Below, one piece after another: positions 36,562 through 45,107 of a stretch of DNA of 64,000 nt; the first letter of the stretch is position 1, and every line of letters starts with the position of its first letter. The stretch is from assembly GCA_002840645.1 (NCBI GenBank), contig PHBO01000002.1:124001-188000 (forward strand). The letters are read 5' to 3'. The notes beneath the pieces are model-generated. The model saw only the letters and a program-made list of their open reading frames with translations. It searched no databases and was not told where the DNA came from. The position numbers were made by a program, and so were the translations under genes. The stretch comes from Candidatus Cloacimonetes bacterium HGW-Cloacimonetes-3 (GTDB lineage: Bacteria; Cloacimonadota; Cloacimonadia; Cloacimonadales; Cloacimonadaceae).

Positions 36562-36674
36562 GATAAGCCTCGCAGTATGCCCACATAACATAGCTAAGAG
36601 CAGGTGTTTGCATCGAATCCGGTAAACAGCCTGAACTTCCTTAGCGGCAAGCTGCATATTGCATGCTACTTGCT

Positions 36675-37790
36675 CTACCTTGGGGCAGTGAATGACTTGT
36701 TGTTTTCTATCTTTAGCCTGGATCTTTCCCAGGCATTGAGGTGGATCATCTGACCGTCGTCACGGGGGATTATCTCTGTTACAGCATAGGAATAGAAATC
36801 CTTTATATAATATCCATCCCAAATCATGGTAGAAGTCCGGGTAGCCAAATCCATCTGCATCAGGTCTGCCATACCATATTTCAAGTGTGAATACAAGAGG
36901 ATATCTCCATCCGGCACAAAGGCATAACAGAAGCTATCCGGGATCTCGATGTACTGTCCGGTAATTCTGTCGTAAATCTTCAGCCTGGAAACAGAACGTG
37001 TCCATTCTGGACCGAACATAAATCCCACATCCCGAGGTTCAATCACAAACTGCATGGCAAAGTATCTGCCGCTTTCACTTACCTGTGCCTTTAAGGTTTC
37101 ATCGAATCCGGATGAGTCCATATCGTATTCCGACAAAAACACGGTAGAAACCTGCGTGTTGGGATCAAATCTTGATAGCCCCACCCGATTATCTGCATAG
37201 AGCTGCGGAAAGTGTCTGAAATAGTAGTAATAGGCATCTTCATCACTGGCATAAACGGCGTAAAGTGCTATATCCGGCTCCGGCAGATCAATCCAAGCCA
37301 TAGTATTGATGTCCATGCGTGAGATATGCCTGTCACGGATGGCTGTGAGGTATTGTCCGCAGGTAGAGAGTGCCGGAGCACAATAGTTCCCATTGCCATC
37401 AGGGCTTAGCTTGGTGAGACCCTGACCGTTGAAACCGATACGATAGATGGCATAATCAGCGGAGAAATACAGCAACTGATTTTGCCTGTCGATAGCCAGA
37501 TAGCTTTTATCTGTAATTACAAATGCCATGGGCAAGAGCTGGGTAATCTCCAAGGTATTCAAGTTATGCTTCACTAACCGATCTCCAAGATGAAATACCA
37601 GGTCGTCCGAAATATAGAATGCTTTGCCCAAAGCTGAAACATTTAAGCTATTGTCTGGCTTAGCTAACTGACTCCCGTCCGCAGGTAAACTGCAAAATAG
37701 CTGAAAAGGTGGTGGATATTCATCTCCACATCCAAACAACATCAGCAGCATCACAACTGCCGACAGCATAATTGTTAGCTTTCTACGCAT
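36675..37790 (-). CDS. Propeller-type lipoprotein (TolB/WD40-like)
   Basis: A 371-residue lipoprotein (lipobox LMLFGC, Cys21). The mature chain repeats a pattern of short strands with YxIDxNTM, RIGFNGQGLTKLSPDG and LSRFDPNTQVSTVFLSEYD, like proteins with TolB-type propellers that summarise values. Its role is unknown. A GTG/ATG choice is not in doubt. It is read toward the barrel gene. Confidence 0.7.
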   Translation of the reverse strand: MRRKLTIMLSAVVMLLMLFGCGDEYPPPFQLFCSLPADGSQLAKPDNSLNVSALGKAFYISDDLVFHLGDRLVKHNLNTLEITQLLPMAFVITDKSYLAIDRQNQLLYFSADYAIYRIGFNGQGLTKLSPDGNGNYCAPALSTCGQYLTAIRDRHISRMDINTMAWIDLPEPDIALYAVYASDEDAYYYYFRHFPQLYADNRVGLSRFDPNTQVSTVFLSEYDMDSSGFDETLKAQVSESGRYFAMQFVIEPRDVGFMFGPEWTRSVSRLKIYDRITGQYIEIPDSFCYAFVPDGDILLYSHLKYGMADLMQMDLATRTSTMIWDGYYIKDFYSYAVTEIIPRDDGQMIHLNAWERSRLKIENNKSFTAPR

Positions 37791-37926
37791 AATTTACCCC
37801 TTTGGATCACGTGATGTAATAGTAAAAACACTCTTTGTACTGTCAAGATTATTTCTATCGGTGCTTACCATACCTAAACGCACCCGTCTCGTGTGGGTCT
37901 GCACCATATCGGTTCTTAGTCTGCCG

Positions 37927-39555
37927 CTACGTAAGCTTTTTGTCTTTAAGGGAGTAGGTAAGGTTAACATAGCGTCTGTGCCATTTCAGCATATGGAGAG
38001 CAGATTGGAAATCGGACATATCAATCTGGAGGAAGGAGTAGTCCTGCTCATCGTCGCTATCCATGGATACATCCTTTGCTTCCAGGGCTTTTCTTAAGCG
38101 CACCATTGCAGCTTCTTTCACCAGAAAGGTGATTTCCGCAGCAGAATACCCCGAAACACTTTCTGCAAAGGCAAAGAGATCTACATCTTCCGCAATAGGC
38201 ATACCGCGGGTGGCAATTTCCAACACTCTTTTACAGCCTGGCAAGCTTGGTTTCCTTATCTCCAGTTTATAATCGAAGCGTCCCGGTCTCAGCAGTGCTG
38301 CATCAAGCAAATCAGGTCTGTTTGTGGAAGCCAGCACGGTTACATTACCAAAGTCGCTGATTCCATCCATAAGGGCGAGAAGCTGGTTCACCAGTGTAGA
38401 ATACCATTTGCCGGATTCCCCGGAGTAACGGGTCTGGGCGATGGAATCTATCTCATCGATAAAGATCACGGAGGGCTGATACTTTCGGGCTTCTTCAAAG
38501 ATATCGCGCAGATTATGCTCGGATTGTCCAAATTGTTTATCCAGAATATCCGGTCCCGATACGGGGATAAAATGCGCATTCACTTCATGGGCTATAGCTT
38601 TGGCGATAAGGGTTTTTCCATTACCGGGATCACCCCATAACAGTATGCCGCGGAAGGCTTTCACTCCCAATTGTTCGAACAGCTTAGGCTTTTTCAAGGG
38701 AAGCTCAATCATGATCCTGATGTTTTTGATTATCTCATCCACTCCGCCAATATCCGCAAAGGTGGTAACAGGCACTTTTCTCAGGTACTTGGCATCGGAG
38801 GAGGTCTCATCCTTTACTCTCGAGGCGGCTAAACCGTCCCTTGTCCATTCTGCTTCGTCACCCTGTTCGGACGAAGCTGTCACATGCTTTATATGTAGGG
38901 ATTCCCAACCCTTGGAATTAACCTGAGTATCGGTTCGGTACACTATTTCCCAGTTACGCGGGTCTGGTAAATGTACCATAAGCGGCAGTGCCGAGATGTA
39001 TCTGCGGAAGAAAGTATATTCAAAAATGGGGCAGAACTCTATACTCTTGGTTCTAACCACGCCTTCAACCGCTCTGCTAAGCTCTTCACGATTGATATGC
39101 CAGGTTTTGTTATCGGTAAATGCGCCGAATTGATACCAATACTTGGCATTTTGGGAAAAGGGAGCTTTGTCGTGGTGCAAAACAATGCCTTTCAGCATGC
39201 GGCAACCCCAACACGAGGGACTTTTGTCGTCGCAATAACTTTCTTTTGCCTCGGATTCCAAATACCTGTGATAACAGCCTGCAATCTCCTGCTTTTCAGG
39301 GAGGAGGAAATCTTCCGGCATCATCTCTACCCCGTCATGAATAAAACGCATGGAACTCCAGTGGCGGATTATTTCTATCAGCTTTGTGAAGACTGCATAC
39401 TTAGCCAACACCTCACGATTATCGGTTTCGATCACATGAAAAGCTGCTCCTTCCTTAGCGGGAAGATACATCCTGAACTTTGAGGCATAAACCAATACTG
39501 TGTGATACTCCGGGCATGCTTGCTTACCAAAGCGGATTGAAAACTTATAATCCAT
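37927..39555 (-). CDS. AAA ATPase (CDC48/FtsH type) with novel Cys-rich N-terminal region
   Basis: A 542-residue protein with one AAA module at residues 265-515: DIGGVDEIIKNI, Walker A GDPGNGKT (308-315), Walker B VIFIDEID (363-370), sensor STNRPD and RPGRFD with the arginine finger. It is closest in style to CDC48/SpoVK-like AAA proteins. There is no protease domain. The first 260 residues match nothing I know; they contain a cysteine group (Cys94, Cys108, Cys115, Cys118, pattern C...C...CWGC) that could bind zinc. The N-domain probably selects substrates for unfolding. The upstream region carries an 11-bp repeat array shared with the divergent DUF2089 operon. Confidence 0.85.
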   Translation of the reverse strand: MDYKFSIRFGKQACPEYHTVLVYASKFRMYLPAKEGAAFHVIETDNREVLAKYAVFTKLIEIIRHWSSMRFIHDGVEMMPEDFLLPEKQEIAGCYHRYLESEAKESYCDDKSPSCWGCRMLKGIVLHHDKAPFSQNAKYWYQFGAFTDNKTWHINREELSRAVEGVVRTKSIEFCPIFEYTFFRRYISALPLMVHLPDPRNWEIVYRTDTQVNSKGWESLHIKHVTASSEQGDEAEWTRDGLAASRVKDETSSDAKYLRKVPVTTFADIGGVDEIIKNIRIMIELPLKKPKLFEQLGVKAFRGILLWGDPGNGKTLIAKAIAHEVNAHFIPVSGPDILDKQFGQSEHNLRDIFEEARKYQPSVIFIDEIDSIAQTRYSGESGKWYSTLVNQLLALMDGISDFGNVTVLASTNRPDLLDAALLRPGRFDYKLEIRKPSLPGCKRVLEIATRGMPIAEDVDLFAFAESVSGYSAAEITFLVKEAAMVRLRKALEAKDVSMDSDDEQDYSFLQIDMSDFQSALHMLKWHRRYVNLTYSLKDKKLT

Positions 39556-39676
39556 TATTTTCCGTCCCTGTGCTTAATAAATTCACTGAAGATACTAAGG
39601 AAATTATGTCAAGAAATTTATGCTGTGCGAAGTTCACATATCTCCATTTATTAACACAAGGAATCATGAGTAATAC

Positions 39677-39754
39677 CTAAGATCCCCTTGTGATATCTTA
39701 GTGTATTCCAGTGTGACGGCTGTGTGATTCCCGTGTGACTCCTGTGTCGCCACA
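39677..39754. promoter_or_regulatory. 11-bp phased repeat array in a divergent control region
   Basis: A hairpin CTAAGAT/ATCTTAG (39677-39701) is followed by GTGT at 39701, then GTGTGA at 39711, 39722 and 39733 and GTGT again at 39744, so spacing is 10 and then exactly 11 bases. The end pairs with itself (CCTGTG/CACAGG). It lies between the divergent AAA gene and the DUF2089-like gene. Sites one helical turn apart suggest an operator for a protein that binds several times on one face of the DNA. Confidence 0.6.
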
Positions 39755-39883
39755 CAGGATGTATATGCAAATTATACACTTTACACGCATTATCATCTAA
39801 AGGGATGAGAGAGGGAAGGGTAAGAGGAGTTGAGAGTGTGTTAAGTTTTCTACAGATATATCTAAATAATGTGAAGAAAACGC

Positions 39884-39889
39884 TTGACA
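39884..39889 (+). promoter_or_regulatory. -35 box of the DUF2089/DUF4097 operon
   Basis: TTGACA lies 56 bases before the TTG start at 39940. The track ATG at 39901 would fall inside this promoter, which supports the later start. The -10 box is weak (near TTTAGG). Confidence 0.45.
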
Positions 39890-39939
39890 CAAACTAAAGA
39901 ATGTTTAGGTTGACATCAACATTGTTAAGGAGGTTTAAG

Positions 39940-40299
39940 TTGAATTTATCATCCTGTCCCATTTGTAAGCACGAACTGAAGATCAGGGAAGTAAGCTGCG
40001 AGCGGTGCAAGATCACTTACAAAGGTGATTTTGACACCAGTTGGCTTGCAGCATTCAGTGACAGTCAGCTCGAGTTCATTAAACTATTTCTGTTAGTGCA
40101 GGGCAATCTGAAAGAACTACAGAATCAGCTTGGAATCTCGTATCCTACTATCAAAAGTCGGTTGGCGGACATAATCCGCTTAATCACCGAGAAGGAACCC
40201 ACCAAAGACAAAGTTGCAGATGTGCTCGCAGATCTGGAAGAAGGGTTCATCAACGTGGAAGAAGCAATAAATATGATAAACACAAGGAGACAAAAATGA
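39940..40299 (+). CDS. DUF2089-family zinc-ribbon/HTH protein
   Basis: The start is TTG at 39940, six bases after AAGGAGG; the track ATG at 39901 lies in the core promoter. The 119-residue protein has an N-terminal zinc ribbon (CPIC at 6-9, CERC at 20-23) and a helix-turn-helix (LKELQNQLGISYPTIKSRL) near residues 57-77, which is the DUF2089 pattern. It is probably a DNA-binding regulator. The next gene overlaps it by 4 bases. In Firmicutes and others DUF2089 genes sit beside DUF4097 genes of the YvlB/LiaX type. Confidence 0.85.
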   Translation: MNLSSCPICKHELKIREVSCERCKITYKGDFDTSWLAAFSDSQLEFIKLFLLVQGNLKELQNQLGISYPTIKSRLADIIRLITEKEPTKDKVADVLADLEEGFINVEEAINMINTRRQK

Positions 40300-41702
40300 G
40301 TAAAATGAAACTACAACAGATTCTTGCTTACGATGTGATAACCAAGATAAGCATTGAAAACAACCTTGCCCCGTTAAGCATCGAGGCATCACCCCACGGC
40401 AAAGTAGAGCTGATATGCGAGCTTGATTTGACAGAGCCATATGAAGAGTTTAACCTTGAAGATTGCATTAACACTTCATGTAAAGACGGTAATATGGAAA
40501 TTGTACTGGACGAAGTGGATGGCTTGGACAAACACTTTTTCTCTCCCAACCGCTCTTTTGTGAAAATTCTGGTTCCGGTAGATGCGACCCTGGAAGTGGG
40601 GGTGGAAAACCTTCCCGCATCCTTTTCCGGCATCCACAATACCTTGCTGGTGAGCAGCGAGAATGCTCCTATTCGCATTCAGGATTGTAACGGAAATAAG
40701 ACCCTTACAAACGAGAACGGTCCCATCAGCATTAGTAATTGCGAAGGGGATTTAAGCGTGGAACTGGAAAATGGACCTATGGCAGCAGAGATGATCAGCG
40801 GTGCTACCCTAAGCATTAAAACGGAGAATGGTCCGCTGAAGATACGCGAAGCTTGCTTCCCTAAGGTGGATATCGAAAGCGAAAACGGCGTTATTATGTA
40901 CGAAACGCTGTTTGTGGAAGATGCCGTCATTAACCTGAAGACCGAGAATGGCGTGGTGCATTTTGTGCTGCCGGATGAGATGGATTTCGAGCTGCGGGCA
41001 CGTACGGAGCAGGGAAAGATTAAGAGTCGTTTATCGCACCCCGTTACTCAGGAAGAAGATGACTACGTGGTTAAAAACGGCGAAGGCAAAACTAAAATAA
41101 ATATCTTCACCGAGAATGGCATGATTAAGCTGGGCGAAAAGGATAAAATAAACTTGGAATTCCTGAAGGCTAAGATAGAATTGCTGAAAGAAAGCCTGAA
41201 AAACGTGAACGACGGCGAAGATATGGAAAAAGTACACAAGCTGTATGCCAACGTTAGTGAATATGTAACCGCACGGGTTGCCAACGCCAAAGAAGCTATA
41301 GTAAAAGATAATATAAAAGAGCAGCTTGATAAACTGCATAAGCTGATAGAGGATTTTGACTATCAGGGTGCCAAGGAAAAGACCATCGCCGGCGTGGATG
41401 AGCTTACCGGAAAGATTCACGATGAGCTGAGCAAACATATGGGCAAGCTGGGGACTAAGATTACTGAAACCATCCATGTTCACACCGGAAAGCATGCTTT
41501 TAATATGAACAACTTGAACGAATATATCAGTAAAGTAGTTAATTCCTCACTGATTAAACCATATCTGGGCGGAGAAATGAAAGCCAAAGAAAAAGACGAA
41601 GTGGCTGACCGCAGCAGATTGAAAATACTGGATATGCTGGAAGCAGGCAAAATTACCGCAGAAGAGGCAGAAAAACTACTGAAGGCTATCGGCAAAGAAT
41701 AA
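40296..41702 (+). CDS. DUF4097-like beta-helix protein with C-terminal YvlB/LiaX-type helical motif
   Basis: A 468-residue cytoplasmic protein. Residues 90-275 contain repeats of the form xENGxI (SENAPIRI, NENGPISI, TENGPLKI, SENGVIMYE, TENGVVHF, TENGMIKLG), typical of the DUF4097 beta-helix. A helical middle follows. The last 35 residues (RSRLKILDMLEAGKITAEEAEKLLKAI) are the short helical module that opens YvlB/LiaX family proteins. LiaX-like proteins sense or buffer envelope stress in Gram-positive bacteria; a matching role in a Gram-negative cell is inference. It is co-transcribed with the zinc-ribbon regulator. Confidence 0.8.
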   Translation: MSKMKLQQILAYDVITKISIENNLAPLSIEASPHGKVELICELDLTEPYEEFNLEDCINTSCKDGNMEIVLDEVDGLDKHFFSPNRSFVKILVPVDATLEVGVENLPASFSGIHNTLLVSSENAPIRIQDCNGNKTLTNENGPISISNCEGDLSVELENGPMAAEMISGATLSIKTENGPLKIREACFPKVDIESENGVIMYETLFVEDAVINLKTENGVVHFVLPDEMDFELRARTEQGKIKSRLSHPVTQEEDDYVVKNGEGKTKINIFTENGMIKLGEKDKINLEFLKAKIELLKESLKNVNDGEDMEKVHKLYANVSEYVTARVANAKEAIVKDNIKEQLDKLHKLIEDFDYQGAKEKTIAGVDELTGKIHDELSKHMGKLGTKITETIHVHTGKHAFNMNNLNEYISKVVNSSLIKPYLGGEMKAKEKDEVADRSRLKILDMLEAGKITAEEAEKLLKAIGKE

Positions 41703-41727
41703 TACCGAATTCCTGATCAATTACATG

Positions 41728-41770
41728 AAGTGGAAGTGCGGATGCTAACTCTGCACTCTCCACTTTTTCT
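41728..41770 (+). terminator. Terminator of the DUF2089/DUF4097 operon
   Basis: AAGTGGA-AGTGC pairs with GCACT-C-TCCACTT, with one bulge and an unpaired loop, followed by TTTCTTTTT. Confidence 0.7.
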
Positions 41771-42039
41771 TTTTGGAGTTAGCAATGGCTATTGCCTGTG
41801 CGACAGATATTTGCTTCATAGGAAACCGGCGTACCTGCTCATCGTCATGATAGCCGTAAAGCGATAGGTGGCAACTATTTGAGCAGTGAATTGCAGTGGC
41901 TGGATACGGGGGAGCATGATGTTATCGCTATTGCATAGTTTTTGGGGGGTAATATTTGGGGATGTGAAAGAAATCATTTGACAGCAGACTGCGGATATTG
42001 ACAATTGACATCAGTGTAATAATTACAAAGGAGAATACC

Positions 42040-43896
42040 ATGAACAAACTTACATACTTACTCTTACTTGCGGTTGTTTGCCTGTGTGCCAACCTTGGTG
42101 CAGTGGACAGAAGCATCTGGGTGAATGAAGATTTTTCCGGGACATTCCCACCCCAAGGCTGGACGATTAGCGCTAATGCAGCAAACTGGAGCGCATTCAC
42201 AGGTGCATCAGCGGGTGGAACTGCTCCCGAAGCACGCTTTAGCTGGGAACCACAGTTCAACGGCAGCTCATATTTAATCTCTCCCACCTATGATACTACA
42301 GGAGAGACCACAGTTTATTTAGATTTTGACCACTTTGTGGATTGGTATGCAAACCCCTTTACTATTGGTGTTGCAACTCGTTCTGCCGGTGGCGCATGGA
42401 CTGTGGCATTTAGCCAAAATCCCACAGCTAATGTTGGTCCAATGCGTAAATCCGTAGCAATTACAAATGCAGATGTTGGTTCCGATACCTTTCAGTTTGC
42501 ACTGTATTTCAGCGGTAATTCTTATAACATAGATTACTGGTATATAGACAATGTGAAGCTCTACACTCCTTTCCCAAACGATCTTGCGATCTTGAGTGTT
42601 GCCGGAGCTGAACATGTGGAAGCCGGAGTTCCTATTGTACCGAGCTGCGGAATTAAAAATGTGGGGACAGAGTCTCTTACCGCTGTGGTTTCCTTAGATA
42701 TTTACCAGCATGAAACCATGGTGCAGTCCTATCCTGATTATTTCACCCAGTTGTTGGCGATGAATGCCACTGCAACTGTAAGCTTCCCTTCCTTCAATCC
42801 CGAAGTATTAAACGATTTATACCGTTTTGTATTCACCATTCACTCTCTGGAAGATGTGGTTGATGAAGACCTTAGCAATAACAGCATGACTAAGAATATG
42901 AATACATGGACCGGGGCAAAACAAAACGTACTCTTAGAGATCGGAACAGGTGGCTGGTGTCCCTATTGCCCGGGTGCTGCTATGGCTGCGGATCATTTTG
43001 TAGAAGAAGGGTATAATGTTGCTGTAATCGAGAATCATAACGGCGATCCCTATGCCACTGATACCTCCAATGGCAGAAACTCTTATTATGGTATCAGCGG
43101 ATTTCCTACCGGTGTGTTCGATGGTTTACTGGACTATGTTGGCGGCAGCAATACCGTAAGTCTGTTCCCTGCTTATCAGCCATTATACAACCAGAGAGTG
43201 GATGTAAAGACTCCCGTTTCTATAGAGCTCTTTGGAACCAATAGCGGGCTGGTATATACAGTGGAAGCCAAGATTAACAAGCTTGCAAATTTAGCTTATG
43301 AGAATCTTGTGTTCCATCTTGCTATCACTCAGAGCCATATTGCCTATAGCTGGCAGGGTCAGACAGAGTTTAACTTTGTGAATATGATGATGGTTCCCGA
43401 TAGATTTGGCACCACTGTGGATTTGATGAACGCACCTATAGGCTTGTTATCTGTTCCGCTTACGTTTACTGTTGGTTCGGGATGGAACCTTGCTAATTGC
43501 GAATTTGTAGCATTTGTGCAGAACCTGGATACCAAAGAAGTGTTGCAGGCGTACAAAGTGATGGTGAATGATCTGCCTATAGGACCGGTGGCGAATGAGG
43601 ATGCCCTTAGCCCCTTGCTGAGTAACTCTTTGCACAGCAACTATCCTAACCCCTTTAATCCTGAAACAACCATCAGATATAGCGTGAAAGGCGATGCGCC
43701 TGTAGCTATCGAGATATACAATATTAAGGGTCAGCTTGTGAAGACCCTGGTGAACGGTGTTCAGGCTGCCGGCGACCACAGTGTGGTTTGGAATGGCACC
43801 GATATGAATAACAAATCCGTTGGTAACGGTGTTTATTATTTCAAAATGAACTCCGGGAAATATAGCCGTACCAGAAAGATGATCTTAATGAAGTAA
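42040..43896 (+). CDS. Secreted Omp28-like thioredoxin-fold protein with sorting domain
   Basis: Start at 42040 after AAGGAG; the track start at 41998 is upstream of the signal peptide. The 618-residue protein has a signal peptide (1-20), an N-terminal MAM/jelly-roll-like domain (VNEDFSGTFPPQGWTIS...IDYWYIDNVKLY), a CARDB-like strand region, and a thioredoxin-like domain with the CPYC active site in GGWCPYCPGAAMAADHF (about residue 305), followed by GISGFPTGVFDG; this resembles Omp28-related proteins. The last 85 residues are the sorting domain (NYPNPFNPETTIRYS, IYNIKGQLVKTL, NGVYYFKMNSG, KMILMK). An extracellular redox or adhesion role is likely. Terminator at 43918. Confidence 0.85.
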   Translation: MNKLTYLLLLAVVCLCANLGAVDRSIWVNEDFSGTFPPQGWTISANAANWSAFTGASAGGTAPEARFSWEPQFNGSSYLISPTYDTTGETTVYLDFDHFVDWYANPFTIGVATRSAGGAWTVAFSQNPTANVGPMRKSVAITNADVGSDTFQFALYFSGNSYNIDYWYIDNVKLYTPFPNDLAILSVAGAEHVEAGVPIVPSCGIKNVGTESLTAVVSLDIYQHETMVQSYPDYFTQLLAMNATATVSFPSFNPEVLNDLYRFVFTIHSLEDVVDEDLSNNSMTKNMNTWTGAKQNVLLEIGTGGWCPYCPGAAMAADHFVEEGYNVAVIENHNGDPYATDTSNGRNSYYGISGFPTGVFDGLLDYVGGSNTVSLFPAYQPLYNQRVDVKTPVSIELFGTNSGLVYTVEAKINKLANLAYENLVFHLAITQSHIAYSWQGQTEFNFVNMMMVPDRFGTTVDLMNAPIGLLSVPLTFTVGSGWNLANCEFVAFVQNLDTKEVLQAYKVMVNDLPIGPVANEDALSPLLSNSLHSNYPNPFNPETTIRYSVKGDAPVAIEIYNIKGQLVKTLVNGVQAAGDHSVVWNGTDMNNKSVGNGVYYFKMNSGKYSRTRKMILMK

Positions 43897-43917
43897 TCAT
43901 CTGTTATGCAGTGTATT

Positions 43918-43950
43918 CAGGTGCAGAAGCAATTCTGCACCTGTTTTCTT
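43918..43950 (+). terminator. Terminator after the Omp28-like gene
   Basis: Perfect 11-bp stem CAGGTGCAGAA/TTCTGCACCTG with GCAA loop followed by TTTTCTT. Confidence 0.85.
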
Positions 43951-44190
43951 ATGTGGGGAGATGGGAAAAAACTGCTTGACAGGAAAATGGATAAGCGCAT
44001 CTATGCAGGCATAGGTGTTTAGGGTGATTTCTGTAAAAGATATACCCGATGTTGGATAAGTTTGGATTGGGGATGTTTAAGCGGTTAGAATCATCTCTGA
44101 TGCCGTTAAGTGTATAGAGCAAGTGTAAAGAATGCTTGTACTTAGTTAGTACGAGTCTGTATTTGTGGGTTTACTTTTTAAGGAGCTGTC

Positions 44191-45048
44191 ATGTATAAAA
44201 GAGTTATTCTGCTGTCTTTGAGCTTGGTTGCAATCGTAGGATTGTTTTCGGTTGAATACAATTGGGGTGTGAAATATGGTGTGGGTTTATCATCAATTTA
44301 TGGCAGCGATGCAGCATATAACTTGCACTATGATATCCGCAGCATAGGTGCCACAGAAACCAGCGTTGGATACCTGAATCTGGAATCTGATGATGCAGAT
44401 AATGGGATATCACATAGCTTCGGAGCATATTTTACCAGCATGCTTTCCAAGAAGCAAGATTCCATTTGGCTACAATCCGAGCTAATCTGGCAAAGATACA
44501 ATTACACCTACAAATTCCAAGGCAGAATGCTGCAAACCGATAACTTGATGCTTGCCAACACCTTTGCAGATACCTTGAACGGAAAGATAAAGCAAACCAT
44601 GGATTACATCACAATTCCCCTGCTGTTAAAGCTGAAACAGGATTCTCATGCTAATGTTTTAGATGGGCATTTTGATGGTGCTTACATCTATTTCGGTCCA
44701 TCTTTATCCGTGCTTGTAAACAACAAGAGCGAAAAACACAGAGGCGTGAAAGCCCTGGAAGATGATATTGCAGATTTTGTGGCAGACAGCTATAATGACG
44801 CTGATGCAACGCAAGCTTATGCCAGCAGCAGACAAGAAAGTGCAGGCGATAAAGTTTTGTTCCACAAGACGGATTTGGTGTTTGGCATGGGCTTTAACAT
44901 CAAAAACATCTTCAATATGGGCATTGGCAAAGATGAGTTTAATATTGATTTCAGGTTCAATACCGGCATGTATCCTGTGGGAGATGCAAGCACAAACACA
45001 GAGTTTAAGCTGTATTCTGCAATGCTGTCTATAGGTGTTAAACTGTAA
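44191..45048 (+). CDS. Outer-membrane beta-barrel protein (PorT-like layout)
   Basis: A 285-residue exported protein (signal peptide 1-20) with strands alternating in hydrophobicity, a periplasmic-facing long loop (EDDIADFVADSYND) and a final strand MLSIGVKL. The layout recalls PorT-type (outer-membrane beta-barrel 2) proteins found near secretion systems, but no specific motif proves it. AAGGAG precedes the ATG. Confidence 0.65.
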   Translation: MYKRVILLSLSLVAIVGLFSVEYNWGVKYGVGLSSIYGSDAAYNLHYDIRSIGATETSVGYLNLESDDADNGISHSFGAYFTSMLSKKQDSIWLQSELIWQRYNYTYKFQGRMLQTDNLMLANTFADTLNGKIKQTMDYITIPLLLKLKQDSHANVLDGHFDGAYIYFGPSLSVLVNNKSEKHRGVKALEDDIADFVADSYNDADATQAYASSRQESAGDKVLFHKTDLVFGMGFNIKNIFNMGIGKDEFNIDFRFNTGMYPVGDASTNTEFKLYSAMLSIGVKL

Positions 45049-45107
45049 TGGTTGTGGCTTTTAGCTACTATAGTCTGCTATTGTGCAGATAAATCCGGGA
45101 GGATGAA

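Noticed and set aside
39711-39754. CRISPR-like array
   Set aside because: The repeat unit is 11 bp without spacers and no cas gene is in the window.
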